From positions 295,803,966 to 295,867,965 of the forward strand of contig CM057009.1 of the NCBI GenBank assembly GCA_029891345.1: a DNA stretch of 64,000 nucleotides. The letters are read 5' to 3'. The notes under the pieces are model-generated. The model was not told the DNA's origin. It ran no database searches and saw only the letters and a list, made by a program, of their open reading frames with translations. Below are positions 47,495 through 58,907 of this stretch, piece by piece (position 1 is the stretch's first letter; each line of letters begins with the position of its first letter). The stretch is from Dryococelus australis. Taxonomy: Eukaryota; Arthropoda; Insecta; Phasmatodea; Phasmatidae. Position numbers and translations under genes: made by a program.

Positions 47495-47784
47495 GGGGTA
47501 GTGAAATTTCTCGAAAATATTTTAAAACAAGTTATGATTCAAAACACTGCAGGATCGTTTGCCTGTCATGATTGGCTGAATCACTTTTTGACACGTGTTA
47601 ACTGTCTGCACACGAACCACGTAGAAGCCGTGCCGATGTTGCCGAAATCTGAGTGGCCAGGTCAAATATGAAAACACCTTCTCAAGCAGAAAGCAACCAA
47701 TAGCAAAAGACAAACTGCTATTAGGTGCTTATAGTACTGAAGTCTATCATGTACTCATATTTTTTCGTGAACAATCACTTGTTC
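47495..47784 (-). mobile_element. MITE-C copy, inverted
   Basis: Begins GGGGTAGTGAAATTTCTCGA after TA and ends TTTCGTGAACAATCACTTGT before TA. The interior is the inverse of 31126-31417 (GTTTGCCTGTCATGATTGGC, AGCAACCAATAGCAAAAGAC). Confidence 0.85.
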
Positions 47785-49445
47785 TAGATATATCTGTTTA
47801 CCACTAATTCTAATGGATTTACCCAATGAATCCATTGCTAAAGGTACGCATACAAAGAATAAATTCCGCCCGAATTATTTCATATTCCGCCGCATTCATT
47901 GATCACCTCACTAATCATTATTTGAGTATTAATTGTCATATGTTTTGAAATTGGTTTTACTAAGTAATTAAAATTGCACGCAAGCAACTATACAGGCTGT
48001 GATTTATATTGCTAGACAGAGATGTGGGCTAAATGAATTTTTTGTAGATATTATTAATAAATAATAAATGGCAAGAGAGCAAAATTCTGGTGTGCTTATT
48101 CAGTATTCAAATATTCTGATTTTTTCATTTATATATATACACACATGTAAAGATAACTTATATATTTAAATCAGCTGACTACTCAGTTCATAAATGAAGT
48201 CTCGTAATATTTACCAAAAAGAAATCCAAGTTCACCACAATTTCAAACACGTTTACCACTTTACGAATTGAAACACGTTTACCACTTTACGAATTGAAAC
48301 GGTAGTTATTGCGTCAAAATGCACATCAGCCAGTACAAAAATTTAAGGCCCGTTTACCACAAACACGCCACGTTGCACAGTAATTGCAAAAAAAAAAAAA
48401 AAAAAAAAAAACACATCCCGGCCTAGGTAACCCATTTCCGACACAAATTAATTTGAGGTTTGATGTGTTGCAAATGATACATTTTTGACACGTGCTGTAC
48501 TTTAGCCGTCATATCGCTTGCTTGTTCCTTAATTGGCTCTATGACTGTGAACCATTCATAGCCGAGAACAGTAAGCACGGTATGCGACTCAGTCACCTGC
48601 AGGGAAGATCATTGGCGGATTTACAATAAGCTGTTACCCCCGCCCGTCCTACAACCCCCCCCCCCCCCCCCCCCGGTCAATCACGTGACCAATAACTAAT
48701 CAGATCCGTCCGACAATTACTTTCTTCCGTCCACCCAAAGACTGGCAAGCTTTAACTTTTGCCGGACGGGTGTGATTACAGCCTTCTCTACTTGTGCGTT
48801 TCGTTACTTGTTTATTCCGAGTTGATTATAAAGCTGTGTACTGTGTGACGCGTTTTTCTAGCTGGTTTTTTTTTCCGTATGACTATTTGTGTATCTGTAG
48901 AATGCGATGAAGTTACATTTACTCTGAAGATTTGTTGATAATTACGTTCGGGACCATTAGTTCCTTCTGGGCAATTGCAAAAGTAATAAAATAATTCTCA
49001 TTTTTTTTTTTTTAATATCGACTAATTTCCGTTACTTGCAGGTGTCTTGTGTATTAACACTCAAATACCGCAGAACCTCTCTCTTATAATGCAGATTTTT
49101 TTCACGATTTCGAAACAGTTTTGTTTTTGTGTTATTTTGCAGAAATTAACTGATGACGTACATTAGTAGTGTTATTGTAAATCGTTAGGCCAGGAGACGG
49201 GTGGACGTATGACAGATGACGGACAGACACGGCGGGCTATTGAAAACATAGACTAAGTATGACGTAGCCCGATTTTTGCCTTCTGCGCATGTATCCAACG
49301 CTGACATACGCCACACCAAAAAACTGTCTAAGTCACTTGGTCAGCAGTGATGAACGTGTTTGTTTGCATCTTAATTTCTAAAAGAAAAACACCTTATTGG
49401 GAATAAAATACTTTTACCACCTTGAATTTCATCAAACTGCATTAA
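47785..49445. other. No gene seen; simple repeats
   Basis: Holds a 26-bp perfect tandem duplication (48245-48296, AAACACGTTTACCACTTTAC plus GAATTG, twice), an A run (48388-48411) and a C run of 20 (48655-48674). Frames are short and unrecognised. Confidence 0.55.
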
Positions 49446-49826
49446 AGGCTGTTCACGATACAGTGAGCACTTTCGAAATCAACCTTAGAAAACAGTCACT
49501 GCTCCAACCTGCATGTATTTTAATGGGCGCACTGAGCGATATGCGCCCAGTAAAGTTGGTAATGATGGAGGGAAAGTAGTTCCATACCTTAACGTTGAAT
49601 ACAAAGTGTTAGACAAACATTAGTGAAAACTCAAATTATTTCTGTCGCTTTCTGTGTTTTTAAAGCATCGAAGTGTAAAAACGAGCAGATTTGTAAAATA
49701 TTTACTTTCCCAGTAATTTCAGTGCTTCAATTGAGCGACGTATGAATAAAGTGCTAAGGCCGATGGCAATGATAATTTTACACAAGGCGGAAGAATACAC
49801 AGCGTCCATACAAGTAGATCTAAGGC
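49446..49826 (+). mobile_element. MITE-A long-form copy, right end displaced by SINE-1
   Basis: Begins AGGCTGTTCACGATACAGTG and follows the 16170 copy through GGCGCACTGAGCGATATGCG and AATGATGGAGGGAAAG to CTAAGGCAGG, where SINE-1 copy i starts. Confidence 0.75.
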
Positions 49827-50091
49827 AGGGCCGCGGTGTTGACGTGGTCAGAATTCTCGCGTCCCCCCTACGCGAACCGGGTTCGATTCCACGCGGGGTT
49901 AATTCTAGATTTTCGCATGTGGGAATCGTGCCGGACGATGCCTCTGATGTGCGGGTTTTCTCGGGGATCTCCCGTTTCCCCCGCACTTTTTTTCCGGCGC
50001 TGTTCCGTACTCACATCAATCACCCCCATCGGATCTCAAGGCCACGCTGTTAAGAGCCGTCAAAATCTCTTCACTTACTCACCACACTCAG
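49827..50091 (+). mobile_element. SINE-1 copy i, nested
   Basis: Head GGGCCGCGGTGTTGACGTGG, B-box GGTTCGATTCC, body intact except GATGTGCGGG, and tail CTTACTCACCACACTC. Confidence 0.9.
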
Positions 50092-50204
50092 ATCATAACC
50101 ACGATTCGTTTATGACAGTCGTATTGGCAGAATAGCACTTGACTGTTGAAACACGGAGGCTGGTTTTGTGCAACTAGCACTATTACTCTACCCCTTACTG
50201 CCCC

Positions 50205-50569
50205 TGCCTTAATATATTTTCATGGCCGCACTGAGTGACACGCGTCCAGTAAAGTTGGTAACGATGAATGGAAAGTAGTTCCATATCTTAACGTTGAATG
50301 AAAAGTGCTAGGGTAACCATTTGTGATAACTAAATAATTTCTTCCACTTTCTGTTTTTTTTTTTATGCATCGAAGTGTAAAAATGAGCAGATACGTAAAA
50401 TATTTACATTTATAATAATTACACGTTTTCACTTGATCAGTGCAACAATATAGTGCTGAGGGCCATGGCAGTGTTATTTTTACACAAGACGTAAGAATAC
50501 ACAACACGCACATGAGTAGCTCTCATGCAGGGCTTTTGAAAGTGCTCATTTTACCATGAGCAACCTATA
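50205..50569 (+). mobile_element. MITE-A partial copy
   Basis: Starts within the family at TTAATATATTTTCATGGCCG, runs through CGCACTGAGTGACACGCGTC and ends CATTTTACCATGAGCAACCT. The left terminus is missing. Its overlap in content with the 49446 copy shows two separate insertions. Confidence 0.7.
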
Positions 50570-50646
50570 AGAATTATGAGCACAATTGTGTGTGGATGTT
50601 AAACTGAGGGGGCGTATTTGTTGTCAGGACATTGTGCGTTTGGGTA

Positions 50647-50882
50647 TAGCCTGTTCACGGTAAAGGGAGCACTCATTAAGGCCCTTCCAACAGGCATTAA
50701 CCGCTAGTAAATATATCTTATTGCAGCCTCGGGCATTAAATTTTGAGGGTGGTGAAATGTATACCCTGTGTTTATTAGTCACATTGTAATGTTTTAATTA
50801 AAAGCAGCAGGAAGATGGAAATTGGGTGTAAGGAAAAATTTAGAAGGGCCTTAAAAAGTGCTCGCTTTACCGTGAACAGCCA
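50647..50882 (+). mobile_element. MITE-A copy, short form
   Basis: Begins AGCCTGTTCACGGTAAAGGG and ends GCTTTACCGTGAACAGCCAA. The interior (GCAGCAGGAAGATGG, AAGGGCCTTAAAAAGTGCTC) is the inverse of the 55648 copy. Confidence 0.85.
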
Positions 50883-51015
50883 ATAACTACGGTGGCGACA
50901 GTGCTTGTGTGAAATACTGTCCCTCGCGCACGGAACGGAACACCGCCGCGAAAATAATTAAATTAGTAACTGCCTATTAACTCCTCCGCTTTCTTCATAC
51001 AGGCTAATAATTAAA

Positions 51016-51226
51016 GAGAGAGTGCAGTGGAGAGATTTCGGCAGCGAGGTGGCGAGAGCCGATTAGGGCGAAGCGAGGTGAGTGTGGTGCTACAAGAGAT
51101 CCCCGAGACTGCCCGCCAGCTAGCGCCATCGTCCGGCACGATCCCCCCATGCCACCCCGCCGCGAATCGAACCTGGTTCGCCTAGTTTGGGGGTGAGTAG
51201 TCTGACCACTAGAACACCGCGGCCCC
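51016..51226 (-). mobile_element. SINE-1 copy j
   Basis: Minus-strand head GGGGCCGCGGTGTTCTAGTG, B-box GGTTCGATTCGCGG. A body segment corresponding to the CATTCCGGCG block is missing. Confidence 0.85.
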
Positions 51227-51285
51227 AATAACTAGGGATACCTGCACTCAGCACACGCAGCATTCATCTGGTTCGTCGAACGTGC

Positions 51286-51525
51286 GCCACGGTGGTGTAG
51301 CAGTTAGCGCGTTCGCCTCCCGCCGTTGTGAACCGCGTCTCGATTCTCGGCGTAGTGGCCCCTGGATTTACCCCACGTGGGATTCGTTCCGGACGATGCC
51401 ACTAGCCGGAGTGTTTACTCGGGAATCTCCCGTTCCTCCCTGCTGTTACTTCCCAGCGCATTGCAATTTCGACCTCGCTTCATCCTCATCAGCTGTCAAG
51501 ACGTCGTTGTTACGAGTGGGACGGA
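51286..51525 (+). mobile_element. SINE-1 copy k
   Basis: Head GCGCCACGGTGGTGTAGCAG, B-box-like GTCTCGATTCTCGG, body CCGGACGATGCCACTAGCCG. The tail is replaced by GTTACGAGTGGGACGG. It faces copy j head to head across about 60 bp. Confidence 0.8.
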
Positions 51526-52499
51526 CTGAAATATTTCCTGTGAAATAGCTGTTTGCGCAAAAACGCGTATCTCGGCAAATGCAAATACGACTTTTAATCA
51601 AAAAAGATAAATATTTATTATCTATGTAACTATTTTTTTTTTCTTTTGTCGTATTAAGTGTATTCTCGGAGAAAAATTATCAAATATTGCATTTTTAAAT
51701 CTTGTGTATGCAGTTTTCTTAAGCGGCAAAATAAAAGTACAAATGTACGGGCGTAGTTTAATCTGTGAGCTTTCATCGCATGTAATAAAACACCACTGTC
51801 ATATATCTAATTTGCAAGTATAGCGTTACGACGGAAACACAGCACACCTTGCGGGTAGGAGCGGTGAGGCGCTAGAAGTGCGTGTTAATGTCGCCCGTAT
51901 CGCTCCCTCGCTTCTTGACCTTGGACGCGCAGCTCCATCCCACTCTTTAACAGTCGCCCGAATCTCTCCACTCTTAATAAAATATGCCATAAACGTTCAG
52001 TCGGAAAAAGAAGCGGTTACACTCTTTTCGGCGAACATGAACTGTTATAGTTGGTTTGTTCGTTGACCAAAACCCCATCTTGTAGACAGAAAAAAAAATA
52101 TATTCCAGCTCGTGCTACGGGCGAAACGGGCATGCTAAAATTCGGGTTGGTGGCAAAAGGTAATTATTCTCGTAATGTCTTCCTTTTTATTCTCAGTATT
52201 GAGCCGCCTAACAAACAGCTGGCAGAAAATAACAGCTTGTAAAGTGCAATGAACAAATGTGCATAATAATGGTCATACATTTAGTGGTGATCCTGTTAAA
52301 CCTGATGAAATTTACGACATTGTACAAAGCATTTATGCAAAAATCCTTTAGCATTTAATGAAATGTTCACCATATTGCTAAAAAAAAAAAAAAGTGTGCT
52401 TATTTAATAGTAAGCATTCCATTATGTCGCATATTTACCTCATATCTTGTAACAGGTATGTTTCCTAATCATCATAAATATAATATACGCTAAACACAC
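51526..52499. other. No gene seen
   Basis: AT-rich, with an A run at 52380-52393. A patch of higher G+C at 51850-51970 ends ACAGTCGCCCGAATCTCTCC, which echoes the GAGCCGCCCAAATCTCT block near the SINE-1 3' end and may be a further fragment. Confidence 0.45.
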
Positions 52500-53390
52500 C
52501 ACAAAAAGTATGATGAAACCTCAGTTTCTAATTACAGACCAATATAACTTATTTCAACCTTTCTAAGATATTGGAAAAGTGTTGTATAAAAGGCGTTCTG
52601 ATTATTTTCGATAGAAAACCTTGCAAAATTGCAATTGGGATTTCGTAATAACAAGTCTGTCAGTAATGTTACCTTTACCCTAACTTCTAGTAAACTTAAA
52701 GTTATAAATAATAAACAAAACATTATTGAAATCATCTGTGAGATGACTAAATCGTTTGACTGCGTAGATCACAATATCCTATTAAAATAAAAAACTGAAG
52801 TTTTATGGAATTGGTGTCACGGAAATTTCATGGCTTCCATCATACTTCTCACAAAGATATCAACAAGTATCTATAATATGTACAAATGATCAAAACAAAA
52901 TCTACTCTAAGAAGGGATTAAACTAGTAAAGAGTTCCTCAAGGGTCGATTTATAGGGCCGTTACTAGTCTTGATTTATGTAAATGATTTGCCTTCATTTT
53001 TAATTTGCAATGCTGAAACTTTTTTGCAGACGATACCAGCATACTGTGCCATTATCATTATTCGCAAAATTTGAATGCTCAGTGTAAATAAACTTTCCCC
53101 AAATTTCAGAGAAACTGGACTTTTAAAATTTCCCACCATGAGGCATAAAATAAATGAGCTATTAAACAATCCTGACAACATTAAAATGAAGGAAAGTTTC
53201 TCAACAAGATTTTTAAGTTTACAGATTGATAGTTGTTTTACTGAAAAAAAAAAAAAAAAAAAAATTTTTGTTTATAGATTTCCCAAACTTACAGTATGCT
53301 TTGTTCTTCGACATTTCTCTTATATTCTAAAAATCTCTATTCTGAAACAAGTTTACTTGCTTTCTACCACTCAATTCTCTCTTTCGGTGT

Positions 53391-53560
53391 CGACCTCCCG
53401 TGGCGCAGTTGGTTGGTGCGCCCCGAGGGTGGCTCCGGGTTCGAATCCCGGGCACGACATGTGTGTTAATTTATGTCAGGTTATAAGTTAGTCTGGGAGC
53501 CATCTCTTTCTAAGCTTTCAAGCATAAAACCGGGGGGATGTATAACGGGTCTCTTTACGA
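53391..53560 (+). mobile_element. SINE-2 copy 3, within the LINE
   Basis: Head GACCTCCCGTGGCGCAGTTG, the best B-box of the family (GGGTTCGAATCCCGGGC), and body GTGTGTTAATTTATGTCAGG. The 3' block CGGGGGGATGTATAACGGGT is mutated, so the hairpin is weaker. Confidence 0.9.
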
Positions 53561-53698
53561 CACAATCTCTTTCTTGGATACCTCATCCATTAGCGTATAA
53601 GATAGATGTTCCGGTTGCTACAGGCGTAATTCGGGTTTATGATGCTCCCTATTTAAAAGCCTCGGCACTTTGGCATTAACATCACCCATACATTTGGG

Positions 53699-53866
53699 TC
53701 CTCAGTGGCCGAGTGGCTAGCTCACTCGCCTACCACCATGGCGAACTGGGCTCAATCCCCGGCCGTGTTACCGGATTCTTGCATGTGGGAATGCCGGACG
53801 ATGCCATTTGTGGGCGGGTTTTCTCGCCCTTTCATTCCGGCGCTGCTCCATACTCATCTCAATTAG
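53699..53866 (+). mobile_element. SINE-1 copy l, deleted and 3'-truncated
   Basis: Head GTCCTCAGTGGCCGAGTGGC, B-box GGCTCAATCCC. The GGGGATCTCCCGTTTCCCC block is deleted, and the copy stops after CATACTCATCTCAATTA, where LINE sequence resumes. Confidence 0.8.
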
Positions 53867-54450
53867 TAATCACTTACAAATTTTGTAGTAGACCTTCCTT
53901 CATACATTTAAGTAATTACCAAATTCATTCACACAATACTAGAAACAATAATAACTTATGTCTAATTTGTACCCATTTAAAGATAGTCCAAAAATTTGCA
54001 AATTTTTTTTTAGATATGAAACTATAAAATAAACTTCCAGCAGATTTTGAAAAACTTGGCAAAGAAAATCTCAAAAATTCAAGTTGGTATTTAAAAAATT
54101 TTCTGTAAATTTTATGCTCTAAATGAATTTTTTTATACATAATAGACGCATAGTACTATTAACTAACCTCCCATGACCCATAAACACAGAATGTGTCAAT
54201 AACACTCAAGGGGTTTTCATGCTTTATTGTATTTATATGTTTAGCAAACAAAATTATAATATGATAATATGAGTGCATTTTGTGTTTCTGTGTTTTAGAT
54301 TCCATTATTTATGCATATAATGTAATTATATTATACGTTTGTATGTTATAAACTTGGTAGCGAATCTGTAATCTGAAAAATTCCATATTCTTGGTCATCC
54401 TGACAATTATAGGATCTACGGAAGGCAAATAAAATAAATAATTAAATTAA

Positions 54451-55647
54451 AACTGTGTATGAAAGGGTCCAGCATCAGCCTAATGCCTGGCGTAGGAGCT
54501 GTACTCGAGGTTGAACTGAGATTAATTTACAGTCATAGGAAGCAAATTTCTTAAACTATAACCCATCTAGACTATTAATATAGTGCATCAATCAGATTGG
54601 CTGTTGGTACAATACAGATATTGTTAACGGCGATCGTAAAAGCAACAGAATTGTATGTCCTGGTCTGTGCTTGTATCTCCAACTATGGTTATATAGTAGA
54701 GCTCACTGCCACTACTAAAAAACATGCAGTCCAGTCTACGGGAAATCTTCAGCAATATTTCGTTTATTTCTACGACAAAAAGAACTGAAGTAAACTAAGA
54801 GAACATTCTCTAGCTGGCACGAAAGTTGGGTTGCTGTGGGGCGTGTCCAGGGGGAGATATGAATGTTGTATACCCGCTCTTGCCCCTAATATTGTCGTCA
54901 CTTACAAATAAATATATTAACGCGTTCGGTCACGCATTCATTTTCTAGTTGAAATGTTGCAATCACGTAATTTTTAGGTATGAACTGTACTTGTGTTCAG
55001 CAATTTTTTCCCAGCCAATGAACAACGTGTTGCTTGTTCGATGATATTGGCATTAAACATTCATGTCAATGATGGGTAGAAAAGTCCACAAATAATATTA
55101 GCCACTAGCTATACTGGGCACTGGTGCCCTACTGTGTACAGTTCCGGTAATAACTTTCATTAATTTGCAACGTGTCCCCAATTGAGGACCCAGTGACTGA
55201 AAGGGTTAATGCGCCTTTGACCCATTAACGTACACTGTAAAGTTTGTTTTCATGTGTTGTAAAAGAAGATATTTTTGGTGTGAAAAGTACTTACAAATGC
55301 CTCACAATACCTGACACTTTGGAACCAATGGAAAGGGTTTCAATAGATCCATAGCAAAATGAACCACCACTATAAAATTGTTGGTGTGTCAGCCGCAGCC
55401 AATAGCATTGACCAAGGTCATGCCCACATTGGCGCTAGCTTCAGGACCTGTACATCACTGACCATGATTTCACTTATTCTGTAATATGTAAAATTTAAAA
55501 TAGTGTACTCCGGATAATATGTTAAGGAGTTAATAGTGATAAAAATATGTCGTTGCTGGAAAGTGTAATGAAATTCATCACGTTGTGAGGTAATAATTCT
55601 TCTAGTGTTTGTCGTAAAATAACACGCACGTCAGAACGTTTAGTATC
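54451..55647. other. No gene seen
   Basis: Unassigned AT-rich DNA. Short open frames are unrecognised. Confidence 0.45.
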
Positions 55648-55882
55648 GACTGTTCAGAGTAAAGTGAGCACCTTTTAAGGCCCTTCTCAATTTTTCCATG
55701 CACCCAATTTCTAACTTCCTGCTGCTTTTAATATAAACCTTGCAATGAGACCAATAAACACAGTGTGTACATTTCACCATTCTCAAAATTTAACACCTAA
55801 GGCTCTAATAAGATATATTTTTAAGTGGTTAATGCCTGTTGGGAGGGCCTTAAAGAGTGCTCACCTTACCGTGAATAGCCTA
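55648..55882 (-). mobile_element. MITE-A copy, short form, inverted
   Basis: Begins CGACTGTTCAGAGTAAAGTG and ends CACCTTACCGTGAATAGCCT. The interior CTTCCTGCTGCTTTTAATAT matches the inverse of the 50647 copy. Confidence 0.85.
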
Positions 55883-56560
55883 TCGTCGAAACGTTCCTCG
55901 CTTCGCTTAAGTCGGAGTATGCCCTCCTTAGAGAAATGTGTGGGTGCGCCGGTAGGTGCTGCCACCGTGGAACAAGATGACAAGATTGTTCTGCTCTCAC
56001 TTCGCGGCTGATGTTTCTTCAGAGCGTCAGGCGCGAGATGAGGACGGGTTTGAAGGTCGTGCGGTGTGGTACGGATCAGGGGATGCTGGGGGAAGGGGGG
56101 GGGGGAAAGATGTGTGACCATGCGGGTTGCAGAGGCACGCTCGCAGCGCAGATCCAATCACAAAAGAAGGACGTGGTTGCAGCGACGCTCCATCACACCC
56201 CTTCCCGAGCCGGGCGGCCAGAAGAAAGGGTTGTTCCGGAGAGGGTGCGACCCTCGACGTCGAAAAACCACGCCGGTTATTGAATAAGCTCGCGGGAGGG
56301 AGAGAGGGGAAGCCACGTAAAATGGCGTCCGCACTTCCCCGCTTAATGTGATCAATGAGCTCACCGCACCAGAGGGGGGAAGAATTTTTTTTCTTCTCAG
56401 GAACACATTTCATGTCGGAAAATAATCACCGGAGCCAGTGGGGTTTCGGTGAAACAATGTGCCTGCCCCGAAGATTCCGATACCCACGTCAACGTACACT
56501 GTGTAAAAAAAAAATGGCGGATTGTAATACTGGAGTTGCGTAGGGAGGTGAAAACTGGGA
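55883..56560. other. GC-rich island with overlapping open frames, no identified gene
   Basis: Clearly richer in G+C and CpG than its surroundings, with a G run at 56096-56105. At least six overlapping frames of 60-128 residues exist on both strands. Such overlap follows from low stop frequency, and none shows a domain, signal peptide or recognised motif. A promoter or first exon is possible, as is a GC-rich repeat. Confidence 0.4.
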
Positions 56561-56717
56561 AGAAATTATGCAGGCCATTTTCTATTATGGCGAACCGTTT
56601 GGTCTCTATGGTCCCGTGAATGTAGCATATGAATATGTTGGGGGCACTGCACAAGCTGTAGCACCGCCATGGTTATGTCTACCTTTTCTGAAGCCCTAGT
56701 AAAGTTCCTACTTTCAT

Positions 56718-56855
56718 ACTATTCCTCCATCTCGGGCAAACAAAGCTTCGCCCAGTATAACAAATTACACCAAAGGCACAACGCACCGTGAATTTGTAAA
56801 CACTCAGTTTAATACAATTTTGCATGAGAACTATGTAGGTATTTCTTGAAATTAC
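56718..56855 (+). repeat. Dispersed repeat G, copy 1
   Basis: Shares ATTCCTCC, CAAACAAAGCTT, AAATTACAC and AACGCACCG, then CACT and TTAATACAATTTTG, with the copies at 57406 and 60879. About 140 bp long. Ends and class are unknown. Confidence 0.7.
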
Positions 56856-57405
56856 CAACATGCCTGTTTCGAGTCTTTCTTTATTCATATTAATTACAAA
56901 TTGAATGGTATAATTTGCAGATAAATAATAAGTGAAAGTTCATTTTGACCGATAATAAGTTTCTCAAATGGTAACTGAATTACGACACGCTTGTGATAGA
57001 TGGCTATTTAGGAATAAACCAATAATGTCATAAATTGGATGATTTTTCAGAAGTTTGTTTCAGAATGTGTAAAGATGACGAGTCGCAGTAGTACTGTATA
57101 GAAGACAGTAAATCAGGCGTTGTAAAGTTCCACGTGTAATGACAGAACCCACTAGTAAACACCACTCTACAGTACCAACATGAGATCTGAACTAGCGGTC
57201 CATCAAAGAATGTCTACAACACTTTTTTAGAAGGGCGGGATTTTCATCAGATGGTCAAAGTGTCCGGAGTATATTCCCTGCCAATGCAAACTCCACACGC
57301 GTACTCGTAAGTGGCCTAAACATTAGGGTTCCATGTGATTGATCCACACAAGATCGTAAGCTATAGTAAATTCTAAGTTTATTCAAACTTTTCTGAAGTT
57401 CTTCT

Positions 57406-57550
57406 AAAGTCTTACGTCTAGGATATTCCTCCGCCTCATGCAAACAAAGCTTATCCGAGTCTACAAAATTACACGAAAGTTACAGCGCACCGTATTCGTG
57501 AGCACTTAGTGTAATAATATTTTGTATTAGGACTATTTCTTACTAGGGAT
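57406..57550 (+). repeat. Dispersed repeat G, copy 2
   Basis: Contains AGGATATTCCTCCGCCTCAT, GCAAACAAAGCTTA, AAAATTACACGAAAGTTACA and GCGCACCG, ending TATTTCTTACTAGGG. Confidence 0.75.
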
Positions 57551-57699
57551 AACTTTAGCACTTATTTGCTCACTGTTTTAATTCATATTAATTGTAAACT
57601 AAAAATTATCATTTATATAGAAAATATCAACAAAATTCCAATGCAACAAAAAATAAGGCACTATAAGGTTTACAGAAGTATAAAACACTTTTGATAATT

Positions 57700-57961
57700 A
57701 GGGGCAACGGTTGTTGAGCGGTTAGCCTGATCGCCTCCCACCATGGCGAACCTGGTTCAATCCCCGGCCGTGTCACTACCGGATTTTCGCAAGTGGGAAT
57801 CGTGCCAGACCAGCGAGTTTTCTGGGCGATCTCCCGTTTCCCCCGCCCTTTCATTGCGGCGCTGCTCCACACTCACGTCAATCTTCCTCATTGGCTCTCA
57901 AGATCTCGCTGTTAAGAGCCGCCCAAATATTTTCAATCACTCGCCCACTCACTCACTCACT
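57700..57961 (+). mobile_element. SINE-1 copy m
   Basis: Head GGGGCAACGGTTGTTGAGCG, B-box GGTTCAATCC. The GACGATGCCGCTGGTC block is deleted. The tail is the cleanest in the window: CGCCCACTCACTCACTCACT. Confidence 0.9.
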
Positions 57962-58494
57962 TGTGATACTTAACATAGGCCTAATTATGAAACAACCAAA
58001 CACCTCATACGTGATGCGATTTTTCAAAGGCATGATTCCAAAAGTGTGAAGAAACCGGGAATATACTATATAGATTGATGGGACCGCCAAGACCAAACGG
58101 GTGGCGATAATACTAAATGGCCCGAATATTAGCTTATGTGAGAATGAGAAGCTATTTATATGCCTGAGCTTACCAAAATTAATTATATATATTCCCCACT
58201 GAGAGTCCGTGATATGTGTGCAGATAGTTAAGACTTGCCATGCTGATAATATCAACCCGACATGACAGATAGACACGGCAGTGTTTCGAGTATCGCTTTC
58301 CACTCATAAACACGTGTGTAACTGGCTCAAAATTACAGTGGACAATTTTGAAATAAACAGTTAAAAATTTACCTTGCTCTCATGTGCCTATACTTTAACT
58401 TCTTCAGCAACGGATAAGCATATGATTTGAGGCGTTGCCACAAACATAATTTTTGTTTGTAATTGTGCGTACAAATATCAGTACAATGCCTCAT
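57962..58494. other. No gene seen
   Basis: Unassigned. The 116-residue minus frame at 57953-58303 has no recognisable domain and starts in ordinary AT-rich DNA. Confidence 0.45.
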
Positions 58495-58648
58495 AGTAAT
58501 TATGAATAGCGAGGTAAAAGAACCGCTTACACCGCAAACTGCAGCAGTATGCGCCAGCGAAATGGATTCACCAGCAAAGAAACTGTTGCAACGCCGTTTG
58601 CCAAACAGCGCTTCGTATCCTACCAGCCAGCCGATCGACCAGCCGGTT
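58495..58648 (-). mobile_element. MITE-D fragment
   Basis: Contains GCGAGGTAAAAGAACCGCTT, AAACTGCAGCAGTATGCGCC, AGCGAAATGGATTCACC and CGCCGTTTGCCAAACAGCGC, similar to 32410-32510. SINE-1 copy n follows, and the other half was not found. Confidence 0.6.
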
Positions 58649-58907
58649 AAGTGCAGTGGAGAGATTTGGGCGGCTCTTTGCATCGATGTCTTGAGAGCCG
58701 ATGAGGGTAAAACAAGGTGAGCATGGAGCAGCGCCGGATTGCAAGTGCAGGGGTAACGGGATATCCCCGAGAAAAACCCGCCGACCAGCGTCATATCGCT
58801 CGGCACGATTCCCACATGCGAAATTCCGGGAGCGACCCCGCCGGAGAAGGAATCCTGGTCACTTAGGTTGGAGGCGGGTAGTCTAACCGCCATACCACCG
58901 CTGCCCC
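58649..58907 (-). mobile_element. SINE-1 copy n
   Basis: The minus-strand head GGGGCAGCGGTGGTATGGCG has a disrupted B-box region (an insertion around 58835-58860). Body and the AGTGCAGTGGAGAGATTTGG end are intact. Confidence 0.85.

Larger units (their letters stand above)
52500..54450 (+). pseudogene. Jockey-like LINE: reverse transcriptase relic and 3' end
   Basis: Reverse-transcriptase blocks occur in order but in changing frames: NYRPI (52527), LSKILEK, LQLGFRNNKSVSNVTFTL, MTKSFDCVDHNILL (first catalytic Asp, about 52745-52785), KLKFYGIGV, RVPQGSI (about 52933), LLVLIYVNDLP and FADDTSIL (the ADD catalytic motif, about 53024). The distal ORF2 end appears at 53900-54140 (SHNTRNNNN, NKLPADFEKLGKENLK). 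A 3' UTR follows, with TGACAATTATAGGATCTACG and an AAATAAATAA-rich end near 54450, typical of Jockey-group LINEs. Stops and frameshifts are numerous. SINE-2, SINE-1 and an A run (53244-53264) lie between the RT core and the tail, and the thumb region is mostly absent. The endonuclease domain and ORF1 are also absent. Confidence 0.85.

Noticed and set aside
48245-48296. Possible CRISPR-like repeat
   Set aside because: There are only two adjacent 26-bp units with no spacer between them, in eukaryotic DNA. It is a plain tandem duplication.
53391-53465. Functional tRNA gene
   Set aside because: The A and B boxes are good, but the segment is the head of SINE-2, with its body and tail attached and no proper acceptor stem.
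56027-56413. 128-residue minus-strand frame
   Set aside because: It lies in a GC-rich island where all six frames are fairly open. No domain, motif or splice context supports it.
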